A DNA stretch of 64,000 nucleotides from JAYOEY01 sp038120295 (lineage in GTDB: Bacteria; Pseudomonadota; Alphaproteobacteria; MPNO01; UBA2964), in contig JAYOLL010000002.1 in NCBI GenBank assembly GCA_038120295.1, forward strand, positions 124,001-188,000, read 5' to 3'. The position numbers and the translations under genes are program-made. The notes beneath the pieces were generated by a model. The model saw nothing but the letters and a program-made list of their open reading frames with translations, was not told where the DNA came from and did not search any database. Positions 16,539 to 24,075 of this stretch are shown here, piece by piece (the stretch's first letter is position 1; each line of letters starts with the position of its first letter).

Positions 16539-17830
16539 GGCCGGACCTGCCCATTTCCGCGCACGACGTACTTGAAGGTGGTCAGCTGTTCGACGCCAAC
16601 CGGGCCTCGGGCATGCAGCCGGCCCGTAGATATGCCGATCTCGGCGCCCATGCCGAACTCGCCCCCGTCGGCGAACTGGGTCGAGGCGTTGTGCAGAACG
16701 ATTGCCGAATCCACGCGCGAAAGGAACTTCTCTGCGGTGCCTTCGTCCTCGGTGACGATGGAATCCGTATGATGCGATCCGTGGCGGTTGATGTGATCGA
16801 CCGCCGCATCCAGCCCGTCTACCTGTTTCACGGAAATGATGGCGTCGAGATATTCCGTATCCCAGTCTTCTTCGGAGGCGGCGGCGATCCGGGAATCGAG
16901 GGCCTGCGTCGCCGCGTCGCCGCGTATCTCACAGCCCGCCTCTGACAGCCGTTCGACGATTGTCGGCAGCACCGATTCCGCGATGCTTCTGTCGATCAGC
17001 AGGCTCTCGGCCGCGCCGCAGATGCCGGGCCGGCGCATCTTTGCGTTGAATACGATGTCGGCGGCCTTGTCCGAACTGGCCGCCCTGTCGATATAGACAT
17101 GGCAGTTGCCGTCCAGATGCGCGATCACCGGGATTCGGCTTTCGGCCTGCACCCTTTCGATCAGCCCCTTGCCGCCGCGCGGCACGATGATGTCGATCAG
17201 GTCGGGCATGGTCAGCATTTCGCCGACGGCGGCCCGGTCCGTTGTGGGAACGATCTGGATCGCGCCGGTCGGCAGGTTCGCCATCCGCAGTCCCTGGTGC
17301 AGGCAATCTAGAATGGCGCGCGAGGAGTGGAAGCTTTCGGATCCGCCTCGCAGGATCGCCGCATTGCCGGACTTGAGGCACAGACCGCCCGCATCCGCCG
17401 TTACGTTGGGGCGGGATTCGTAGATGATCCCGATCACGCCGAGCGGCACGCGTACCCGCTGAATCCTCAGCCCGTTGGGGCGGTCCCACTCCGCCATCAC
17501 TGAGCCGACAGGATCCTCCAGCGCGGCGATGTCCTCGAGCCCCTTCGCCATCGCCTCGACCCGGTCGTCGTTGAGCATCAGCCTGTCGAGCATTGCCCCC
17601 TGCGTACCGTTGGCCTCGGCGGCCGCCATGTCCTTCGCGTTGGCGGCGAGCAGCGCCTCCTTGGAGGCGCGGATAGCCTTTGCGGCTTCGCGCAGCGCTT
17701 TGTTTTTTGTCTCCGCCGGTACCGTCGCCAGCTCCTGCATGGCGGCGCGCGCGGCCTGGCCGAGCGTGACCATCGCGTCGTGAATAGCGTTCAGGTCGGT
17801 CTGTCCGACGGTCTCCGTTCCTGCGTTCAT
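16535..17830 (-). CDS. proA: Glutamate-5-semialdehyde dehydrogenase (gamma-glutamyl phosphate reductase)
   Basis: Second step of proline synthesis, reducing gamma-glutamyl phosphate with NADPH. The catalytic cysteine is in RRPGICGAAESLLID; other blocks are RVPLGVIGIIYESRPNVTAD, GNAAILRGGSES, VPRGGKGLI and HLDGNCHVYID. I take the ATG at 17830 (GAGGGAACG just upstream); an ATG at 17845 would overlap proB. The order proB-proA with seven bases between stop and start points to a shared message with obgE upstream and nadD downstream. Confidence 0.96.
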   Translation of the reverse strand: MNAGTETVGQTDLNAIHDAMVTLGQAARAAMQELATVPAETKNKALREAAKAIRASKEALLAANAKDMAAAEANGTQGAMLDRLMLNDDRVEAMAKGLEDIAALEDPVGSVMAEWDRPNGLRIQRVRVPLGVIGIIYESRPNVTADAGGLCLKSGNAAILRGGSESFHSSRAILDCLHQGLRMANLPTGAIQIVPTTDRAAVGEMLTMPDLIDIIVPRGGKGLIERVQAESRIPVIAHLDGNCHVYIDRAASSDKAADIVFNAKMRRPGICGAAESLLIDRSIAESVLPTIVERLSEAGCEIRGDAATQALDSRIAAASEEDWDTEYLDAIISVKQVDGLDAAVDHINRHGSHHTDSIVTEDEGTAEKFLSRVDSAIVLHNASTQFADGGEFGMGAEIGISTGRLHARGPVGVEQLTTFKYVVRGNGQVRP

Positions 17831-17837
17831 CGTTCCC

Positions 17838-18959
17838 TCACCCATCCAGTACGAGGTCGTCCCGGTGGATCATTTCGTCGCGGCCACGGTAGCCGAGCTG
17901 TTCTTCTATTTCACGGCTTTTATGGCCCGCGATCCGGCGGGCGTCGTCCGCCGAATAGGCGATCAGCCCGGCGCCGATCCGGTGTCCGCTGGCGCCCTTG
18001 ATGACGACAGCGTCGCCCCGTTCAAACGTCCCGTCCACCGAAACGACGCCTGCGGGTAACAGGCTCCTGCCGTCCGCAAGCGCGCGTTCCGCCCCTTCAT
18101 CCACCGTTATCGATCCGGCAGGCTTCACTGCACCCGCGATCCAGCGCTTGCGTGCGGTTGAGGGTTCGGCGTTAGGGCGGAAGAGCGTATGGCGTCCGGT
18201 CTTGCCGATCTGCACCAGCCGGTGCGGTTCCGCGCCGTTTGTGATGATCACTGCGCAGCCGGCGCGGGTTGCGATCCTGGCCGCTTCGATTTTGGTAACC
18301 ATGCCGCCCGATGCGTAGCCCGGCGCTGCATCTCCAGCCATCGCTTCGATGTCGGGGGTGATGTCTCCGACTTCGGGCAGAAATTCGGCATCGGCATCGT
18401 GGCGGGGGTCCGCGGTATAGAGCCCGTCGATATCCGACAGCAGCACCAGCGTGTCCGCCCCCACCATCTGGGCGACACGGGCGGCAAGACGGTCATTGTC
18501 CCCGAACCGCAGCTCGTCGGTTGCCACCGTATCGTTTTCGTTGATGACGGGAACTGCGCCCAGTGCGAACAGGGCTTCGATCGTGTTGCGCGCGTTCAGA
18601 TGTCGCCGCCGCTCTTCGGTATCGCCCGGAGTCAGTAGAATTTGCGCAATCGGCAGGCCGACCGTTGCAAAGGCATCCTGCCAGGCCGCCGACAGCCCGA
18701 TCTGCCCGGCTGCGGCCGCAGCCTGCTTTTCCTCAAGCCTGAGAGACCGGGTCCCGAGGCCGAGCGCATGTCGGCCAAGGGCTACCGCGCCGGAAGATAC
18801 GATCAGCACTTCGGCGCCGGAGCCCCGAAGCGCGGCAACGTCTTCGGCGAGCGCCGTCATCCATGCGCATCGCGGATCTCCGGTTTTCGCGTCGGTCAGT
18901 AGCGCGGTACCGATCTTGACGACCAGCCGCTTCGACCTTTCCGGGGTGAAATCGGTCAT
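17838..18959 (-). CDS. proB: Glutamate 5-kinase
   Basis: First committed step of proline synthesis, normally feedback-inhibited by proline. The amino acid kinase domain (about residues 1-260) shows VVKIGTALLTD, VSSGAVALG, PVINENDTVATDELRFGDND and LSDIDGLYTADPR. A C-terminal PUA domain follows (about 280-360, GDAVVIKGASGHRIGAGLIA and ARRIAGHKS). 373 residues, the normal two-domain length. It sits between obgE and proA on the minus strand with short gaps. Confidence 0.96.
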   Translation of the reverse strand: MTDFTPERSKRLVVKIGTALLTDAKTGDPRCAWMTALAEDVAALRGSGAEVLIVSSGAVALGRHALGLGTRSLRLEEKQAAAAAGQIGLSAAWQDAFATVGLPIAQILLTPGDTEERRRHLNARNTIEALFALGAVPVINENDTVATDELRFGDNDRLAARVAQMVGADTLVLLSDIDGLYTADPRHDADAEFLPEVGDITPDIEAMAGDAAPGYASGGMVTKIEAARIATRAGCAVIITNGAEPHRLVQIGKTGRHTLFRPNAEPSTARKRWIAGAVKPAGSITVDEGAERALADGRSLLPAGVVSVDGTFERGDAVVIKGASGHRIGAGLIAYSADDARRIAGHKSREIEEQLGYRGRDEMIHRDDLVLDG

Positions 18960-18976
18960 GGAGCGGTCCGTTCCGG

Positions 18977-20002
18977 TCAGGGAGAGTAGGCGGCGGCGGG
19001 CTGCGCCTCTTCTTTTGCGTCACGGATCGGCGCGTAAAGCGCGCGCAGCACCTCGGTGACGCCCTCGCCGGAGACGCCCGACATCGTCATGACCCGATCG
19101 CCCGATGCGGCTTCCAGAGCGGCGCGCCGTTCCGCGATGTCTTCCGGCAGCAGCGCGTCGCACTTGTTAAGCACGGTGATCGTTTCCTTGGCATCGAGGC
19201 CTCCGCCATAGGCGGCGATCTCTTCGCGGATTGTATGCCAGTCCGCAACGACATCGTCCGCTGTGCCGTCGATCAGATGGAGGAGAATGTTGCACCGCTC
19301 TACATGGCCGAGAAACCGGTCACCCAGACCCGCGCCATCATGGGCGCCTTCGATCAGTCCGGGAATATCGGCCAGAACGAAACTGTCGTCGTCAATTGTC
19401 ACCACGCCCAGTCCGGGATGCAGGGTCGTAAAGGGGTAGTCGGCGATCTTGGGGCGCGCGCGCGTCACCGCAGCGAGAAATGTCGATTTGCCGGCATTTG
19501 GGAGCCCGACGAGGCCGGCGTCAGCGATGAGCTTGAGACGCAGCCAAACCCACATCTCCTCGCCCTCACCGCCGGGGTCGTACCGTCGCGGCGCCTGGTT
19601 GGTAGAGGTCTTGAAACGCGCATTGCCGCGACCGCCCTCCCCGCCCCGGCAAAGGACAGCGCGCGGATTCTCTTCGGTAATGTCCGCGATCAGGAGTTCA
19701 CGGTCTTCATCGAAAATCTGGGTTCCCGGGGGAACGTGGAGCACGGCGTCGCGGCCGCCGGCGCCCGTGCGGTTGGACCCCATCCCATGGACGCCGCGCC
19801 CACCCTTGAAGTGCTGCTGATAGCGGAAATCGATCAGCGTGTTGAGGCCGCGCGACAGCTCGACGATGACATCGCCGCCCTTTCCCCCATCGCCGCCATC
19901 CGGACCGCCGAACTCGACATATTTCTCCCGCCGGAAGCTGACGCACCCGTCTCCGCCGTCCCCGGCGCTCAGAAAAACCTTTGCCTGGTCGAGAAACTTC
20001 AT
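18977..20002 (-). CDS. obgE: GTPase Obg/CgtA
   Basis: Essential GTPase in 50S subunit maturation and stress control. The glycine-rich Obg domain (about residues 1-158) starts MKFLDQAKVFLSAGDGGDGC. The G domain follows with G1 GLPNAGKST, G3 DIPGLIEGAHDGAGLG and G4 NKCD. 341 residues. The ATG at 20002 is the conserved start; an ATG five codons upstream adds nothing. A strong terminator separates it from rpmA, so obgE-proB-proA-nadD-rsfS-rlmH probably depends on a promoter in 20003-20087 or on read-through. Confidence 0.96.
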   Translation of the reverse strand: MKFLDQAKVFLSAGDGGDGCVSFRREKYVEFGGPDGGDGGKGGDVIVELSRGLNTLIDFRYQQHFKGGRGVHGMGSNRTGAGGRDAVLHVPPGTQIFDEDRELLIADITEENPRAVLCRGGEGGRGNARFKTSTNQAPRRYDPGGEGEEMWVWLRLKLIADAGLVGLPNAGKSTFLAAVTRARPKIADYPFTTLHPGLGVVTIDDDSFVLADIPGLIEGAHDGAGLGDRFLGHVERCNILLHLIDGTADDVVADWHTIREEIAAYGGGLDAKETITVLNKCDALLPEDIAERRAALEAASGDRVMTMSGVSGEGVTEVLRALYAPIRDAKEEAQPAAAYSP

Positions 20003-20087
20003 CGGTCGAGTCCTCACTCTGCCGCGAGGCGGTTCACGGGAGAGTCTGACGAACTAAAGATATATTCGAACCTAAAAAAGGATCATA

Positions 20088-20115
20088 CGAAAAAGGGGGG
20101 AACTCAATTCCCCCC
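20088..20115 (-). terminator. Terminator after rplU-rpmA
   Basis: On the minus strand an eight-pair stem (GGGGGGAA paired with TTCCCCCC, five-base loop, 20095-20115) is followed by five T residues at 20094-20090. It lies 36 bases past the rpmA stop and upstream of obgE. Confidence 0.85.
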
Positions 20116-20151
20116 TGCTTCATGTCCGGCCAAGCGGCATGAGAGGGAAAC

Positions 20152-20409
20152 TCAGCTCGCCGGCTCCACGGAAACATATGTTTTGTTTCCGGCGCGGCGC
20201 GCAAAAGACACCCTTCCCTCCGCAGTCGCGAAGATCGTGTGATCCTTGCCGATCCCGACATTTTCGCCCGGATGGTACTTGGTGCCGCGCTGGCGAATGA
20301 TGATGTTGCCGGGGATGACGACCTCGCCGCCGAATTTCTTGACGCCAAGACGCCGTCCGGCAGAGTCGCGTCCGTTACGGGAACTGCCGCCTGCTTTTTT
20401 ATGAGCCAT
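20152..20409 (-). CDS. rpmA: 50S ribosomal protein L27
   Basis: L27 reaches the peptidyl-transferase centre with its N-terminus. The sequence MAHKKAGGSSRNGRDSAGRR is diagnostic, and the remainder (GVKKFGGEVVIPGNIIIRQR, then GTKYHPGENVGIGKDHTIFA) is complete at 85 residues. No N-terminal leader needing cleavage is present. It lies 12 bases after rplU in the standard rplU-rpmA pair. Confidence 0.98.
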   Translation of the reverse strand: MAHKKAGGSSRNGRDSAGRRLGVKKFGGEVVIPGNIIIRQRGTKYHPGENVGIGKDHTIFATAEGRVSFARRAGNKTYVSVEPAS

Positions 20410-20421
20410 GCTCCGGTCTCC

Positions 20422-20928
20422 TTAGTCTTTCTTCGGCGCGGATTTCTTCGCTGCCTTCTTAGCCGTTTTCTTGGCCGCTTTCTTTGCAGGCGCCTTCTTG
20501 GCAACTGCTTCGATCGGCGCCGCGGTTTCCTCCGCGGGCGCCGCCGCATCTTCTGCAGGCTTTTCCGCTGCCGGTTCCGCAGGCTTGGCCGCCGCTGCCG
20601 CGCTGGCCTTCTGGCCCTTGCCGAGTATCTCCGTGATCCGCAGAACGGTCAGATCCTGGCGATGTCCCTTGGTCCGCTTGTAGTCCTTGCGACGCTTCTT
20701 CTTGAACACGATGACCTTGTCGCCACGAGTCTGATCGACCACCGTAGCGGCGACGCGCGCGCCTTCGACCAGCGGCGTACCCACTGTCGTGGCTTTTCCG
20801 TCATCCATCATCAGCACCTGATCCAGCTCGATCGCGGCGCCCGGCTCGGCGGCCAGCTTCTCGACCAGGATCACGTCCTGCGGTTCGACGCGGTACTGCT
20901 TACCGCCTGTCTTGACGACTGCGTACAT
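20422..20928 (-). CDS. rplU: 50S ribosomal protein L21 with Lys/Ala-rich tail
   Basis: The L21 core spans residues 1-103 (MYAVVKTGGKQYRVEPQD, KKKRRKDYKRTKGHRQ). It is followed by about 65 residues of low-complexity Ala/Glu then Lys/Ala sequence (APAKKAAKKTAKKAAKKSA), resembling histone H1 tails. Such tails occur on L21 in several alphaproteobacteria. The tail may aid RNA binding; that is inference. First gene of rplU-rpmA, with a strong promoter 93-120 bases upstream of the start codon. Confidence 0.97.
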   Translation of the reverse strand: MYAVVKTGGKQYRVEPQDVILVEKLAAEPGAAIELDQVLMMDDGKATTVGTPLVEGARVAATVVDQTRGDKVIVFKKKRRKDYKRTKGHRQDLTVLRITEILGKGQKASAAAAAKPAEPAAEKPAEDAAAPAEETAAPIEAVAKKAPAKKAAKKTAKKAAKKSAPKKD

Positions 20929-21020
20929 GATATCTCTAAGCTTTTGACAATAAACACAAAACTACAGGCGCGCCCACCAGTTTCTGTGAAACCGCAGCGC
21001 GTTCTGCTCAAGGAAGCGGC

Positions 21021-21048
21021 ACTATAGTCGCGAAACCCAGCCTGTCAA
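21021..21048 (-). promoter_or_regulatory. Sigma-70 type promoter of rplU-rpmA
   Basis: On the minus strand a perfect TTGACA (21043-21048) is separated by 16 bases from TATAGT (21021-21026). The predicted start is near 21014, giving an 85-base leader before rplU. The best promoter match in the window. Confidence 0.85.
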
Positions 21049-21085
21049 CTGTTAGAATCGGCCCGATCCCGGCGTTTTGGGCCGG

Positions 21086-22084
21086 TCAAAGGTCGATGGA
21101 TAACGGACGGGTAGCGGGGCCGTCGCTTTCGAAACCCTGTACGGTCACCTGTCCGCTGGAAGCATCCAGAACGGCTGCGAGCCGGGTGTCAGGATTGAGG
21201 ATCGGTGGTGTCAACCAGTCGAAGGGCGCGTCGATCCGACCGGCTGCCAGCAGGGTCTGCATGTGCCGTTCCCTGCTGTGGCTGGTCCTGGTTCGCGGCC
21301 GTCCCCGGGATTCCGGAGACTGCCAGTGGTTTGCGATTGCGGTGGGGCCGTTAAGTACGCGCGCCTCTTCGGGCAGACGTTCAATCACACAGGTTTCGTC
21401 CTGACAGGTTCCGACCAGCGTGTAGATTGCTGAAACGGCGATCGGCGTGTGGGTAAGGGCGTGCTTCGCTTCACCGAAACTGCCGCAGCGTTCGAAGACC
21501 TGTCTGAGCAGGTGCATCGGTGGAATTTCCCGGGATCGCCATGTCGCGATATGGCTGGCGGCGAAATCGCCCCAGCGGGTCAACCGACCGATCCGGGCAG
21601 GCGCCTGATTCAGGGCAGCCGCGAAACGGCCTTTCGAAATGGCGGTGGCGGCGCCAATGAAGCCCGGCTAGGTCAGGTTCAGAAAATCGCCCGCCGGTCC
21701 TTTCTGGCGGGCGGCGACGAGACATCTGCCCAGCCCCGCGAGCGGCCAGTCCAGAACGCGCAGCATGCGGGGCAGGCCGGTGTCGGGACACAGCTGGACG
21801 CCGTTGGTGCAGCTCCATTCGAAACTGGCGTTTGCGAACCAGCCGCCGGGAACCGGCATGCGGTCCGCGAAAGCCGCAATCTCCTGCTGGTAAGGGGTCG
21901 CGTTGCGCATCGTCCAGCGCTGCGACAGCCTGTCGGCGACGGCGACAACCCGACGGCCGTAATGGGCGTGGGCGGCCTCGAAGAGCTCCTCCAGCCGGTC
22001 TTCGGCGGCTTCGGCGATGCCCAGCGCGGGAACGTCGCCTGTGACGTCGATGACAGGGATTTCCGGAAGACCGTGTTCCGTCAT
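21086..22084 (-). pseudogene. Ntn-hydrolase (acid ceramidase / C45-like) broken by an in-frame amber codon
   Basis: A single open frame from ATG 22084 to 21086 encodes about 332 residues but contains one TAG at 21670-21668. The reading on both sides joins without frame change: upstream GDFLNL-T, then the stop, then PGFIGAATAISKGRFAAALN. In relatives I recall, this position reads TWPG, so TGG to TAG is the likely change. The upstream part carries the candidate nucleophile Cys in WSCTNGVQL, the RMLRVLDWP segment (compare RNLDW of Ntn hydrolases) and a typical N-terminal helix. The downstream part is also well preserved (NQAPARIG, LTHTPIAVSAIYTLVG, ERLPEEARVLNGPTAIANHW), so the change looks recent, or the codon is read through. 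Substrate unknown. Confidence 0.75.
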
Positions 22085-22209
22085 CGGGGCCTTGCCGTGT
22101 CGCTATCCTGACCTGTCATGTCTGTCATGGTGTCGTGATCGCCGCAGGCTGTTGCGATATCATGCGGATGCCTACGATCTGCAATCGGATAGCAATATTT
22201 GAGGGCGTC

Positions 22210-22539
22210 ATGCGAATAATCAAGCCAGCCGTTCTTGCCGCGCTGACGGCCACGGTCGCAATCCTCGCACACAAACCGGTTCTGGCCGATGCGATTGACG
22301 GCAACTGGTGCCGCGAAGGACGGCATCTCGCGATCGACGGTCCCGATCTGATCACGCCGGGCGGCAACCGCATCAAGGGCAATTACGACCGGCACGGGTT
22401 CGAATATGTCGTCCCCACTGGCGAAAAAGGGGCGGGACAGCCCGTCAGCATGGTGCTGCAGGACGACGATCACATGACCCTGCAGCAGGGGGAGGGCGGT
22501 CCGCAAACCTGGAAACGCTGTCCCGGGCCGACGAGTTAA
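22210..22539 (+). CDS. Small secreted protein, function unknown
   Basis: 109-residue protein starting MRIIKPAVLAALTATVAILA, a signal peptide ending near VLADA. The mature part (DAIDGNWCREGRHLAIDGPD, ITPGGNRIKGNYDRHGFEYV, VVPTGEKGAGQPVSMVL, two cysteines) resembles a small family of periplasmic proteins of unknown function that I recall from rhizobia and relatives. I chose the ATG at 22210 because the longer in-frame ATG (22135) places 25 unlikely residues before the signal peptide. It diverges from the interrupted hydrolase gene and is followed by a region with two hairpins. Confidence 0.6.
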   Translation: MRIIKPAVLAALTATVAILAHKPVLADAIDGNWCREGRHLAIDGPDLITPGGNRIKGNYDRHGFEYVVPTGEKGAGQPVSMVLQDDDHMTLQQGEGGPQTWKRCPGPTS

Positions 22540-22646
22540 TGTCCAACAGGTCCGGAGTTCGGGCTGACAGACCTGGTTTCAGCCATTAGAACGACAGCCG
22601 CATCGCGGCTGAACCGGCCGGAAAACTGTTTTCAGGGAGAGACAAA

Positions 22647-23798
22647 ATGACCATGCGCGATAAACCCCCGTTTCGGGCGGACCATGTTGGCAGCTTGCTG
22701 CGTCCGAAGAAGCTGCTGGACGCTCGTGAAGAATTTCTCGGCCCCCAGACCCCGGATCAGAATCTCGGACCGCACGACAATGCCGGTCTCCGCGCGGTCG
22801 AGGACGAATGCGTTCGCGAGGTGGCGCAGATGCAGGCCGACGCCGGGCTCAGCGGCGCGACCGACGGGGAGTTCCGCCGGCGCAGCTGGTGGCTGGAAAT
22901 GGCGATGAACTGGGACGGGTTCTCTGCGACGCGGCAGGGCAAGTCGTCGCCGTTCGGCTGGAAGAACAATGACGGCAAGCAGCAGGATTTTTCCGTCCTC
23001 ACCGTAACCGGAAAGATCGGCTGGAACCCGAGCCCGGTGGTCGAGGCGTTCAGGTTCCTCGCCGACAACACCACGCTGACGCCCAAGGTCACCATGCCGG
23101 CGCCGAGCGTGATCCACTGCTTCGCCGGCGGCGACCCCGCGATCCTCGAGACCGCCTATGATGATATTGAGGAGTTCTGGTCCGACCTGACCGACGCCTA
23201 CCGCAAGGAGATCGCGGCGCTGGTCGAGGCCGGTGCCCGCTATATCCAGCTCGACGATGTCAGCCTGCCCTTCCTGTGCGATGACGATTACGCTGGCGTG
23301 TTCCAGTCCTGGGGGTTGAGCCCTGAGGACATGCTGCGGGTCTATGCGAAGCGCATCAACGACGTGCTGGAAGGCGTGCCGGACGATGTGACCTTCACCA
23401 TGCATACCTGCCGCGGAAACCGCGAGGGGCTTTGGGCGGCGGAAGGCGGGTACGACCCAGTGGCCGATATCCTGTTCAACGACATCAACGTCACTGGCTA
23501 TTTCATGGAGTACGACACGCCGCGCGCCGGCACGTTCGAGCCTTTGCGCCTGCTGCCCGAGGGAAAGGTGGTGGCGCTCGGCATCATGTCGTCCAAGGCC
23601 CCGGTGGTGGAAGAGGCCGATGCGCTCAAAGCGCGTATCGATGAGGCCGCCCGGCACGCGCCGCTGGAACGGCTCGCCGTCGCACCGCAATGCGGCTTCG
23701 CCAGTTCGATCGTCGGAAACCCGCTGACCGAGGACATCGAGAAGGCCAAGCTCGCCCGCCTCGTCGAGGTGGCCGAGGATGTATGGGGAACCGCCTGA
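22647..23798 (+). CDS. Cobalamin-independent methionine synthase-like (MetE C-terminal family) protein
   Basis: 383-residue TIM-barrel protein of the MetE C-terminal/MetE-like family. It starts FRADHVGSLLRPKKLLDARE and has GATDGEFRRRSWW, YIQLDDVSLPFLCD, the zinc-ligand region MHTCRGN and the final Cys in APQCGFASSIVGN. It lacks the N-terminal half of true MetE, so it may transfer a methyl group from a substrate other than methyltetrahydrofolate triglutamate, or be a related lyase. The ATG has GGGAGAGAC upstream. Two short hairpins lie in the 107-base leader. A perfect inverted repeat after the gene may act as its terminator. Confidence 0.8.
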   Translation: MTMRDKPPFRADHVGSLLRPKKLLDAREEFLGPQTPDQNLGPHDNAGLRAVEDECVREVAQMQADAGLSGATDGEFRRRSWWLEMAMNWDGFSATRQGKSSPFGWKNNDGKQQDFSVLTVTGKIGWNPSPVVEAFRFLADNTTLTPKVTMPAPSVIHCFAGGDPAILETAYDDIEEFWSDLTDAYRKEIAALVEAGARYIQLDDVSLPFLCDDDYAGVFQSWGLSPEDMLRVYAKRINDVLEGVPDDVTFTMHTCRGNREGLWAAEGGYDPVADILFNDINVTGYFMEYDTPRAGTFEPLRLLPEGKVVALGIMSSKAPVVEEADALKARIDEAARHAPLERLAVAPQCGFASSIVGNPLTEDIEKAKLARLVEVAEDVWGTA

Positions 23799-23834
23799 TA
23801 TCGAGCTGATATCGAGAGGGGCACGGAGACATAC

Positions 23835-23858
23835 GCGCGGTCATTGACCTGACCGCGC
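23835..23858 (+). terminator. Perfect 8-bp inverted repeat between the MetE-like gene and tRNA-Ser
   Basis: GCGCGGTC (23835-23842) pairs with GACCGCGC (23851-23858) around an eight-base loop. No long T tract follows, so this is a weak terminator candidate. Its loop contains the -35 element of the probable tRNA promoter, so it could instead be an operator. Confidence 0.45.
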
Positions 23859-23871
23859 CGCCTCCTTTAAA
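23844..23871 (+). promoter_or_regulatory. Probable promoter of tRNA-Ser
   Basis: TTGACC (23844-23849), 16-base spacer, TTTAAA (23866-23871). The start would be at about 23878, only a few bases before the mature tRNA 5' end at 23881. Confidence 0.5.
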
Positions 23872-23880
23872 ACCACCGGC

Positions 23881-23969
23881 GGAGAGTTGCCGGAGTGGTC
23901 GAACGGGGCGGTCTCGAAAACCGTTGTGCGCTATGCGTACCGAGGGTTCGAATCCCTCACTCTCCGCCA
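23881..23969 (+). tRNA. tRNA-Ser (anticodon CGA), CCA encoded
   Basis: Acceptor stem GGAGAGT (23881-23887) pairs with ACTCTCC (23959-23965), followed by the discriminator G and encoded CCA. The anticodon loop CTCGAAA at 23913-23919 gives anticodon CGA (23915-23917), reading UCG. A long variable arm (about 23925-23942) and the T-loop GGTTCGAATCC confirm a class II serine tRNA. The only tRNA in the window. Confidence 0.95.
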
Positions 23970-24075
23970 TTTAACTCAGCGACTGTCCTCATCACCCCCT
24001 TAACGCCGGGCACGCCGGTACGCTATTTCCGTCGAACGGCTTGTCACCCGGCCGGCGAGATGGAATTCTTCCGCC

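Noticed and set aside
15375..16772. Plus-strand frame across rsfS and nadD
   Set aside because: Antisense to conserved genes with clear family motifs on the minus strand.
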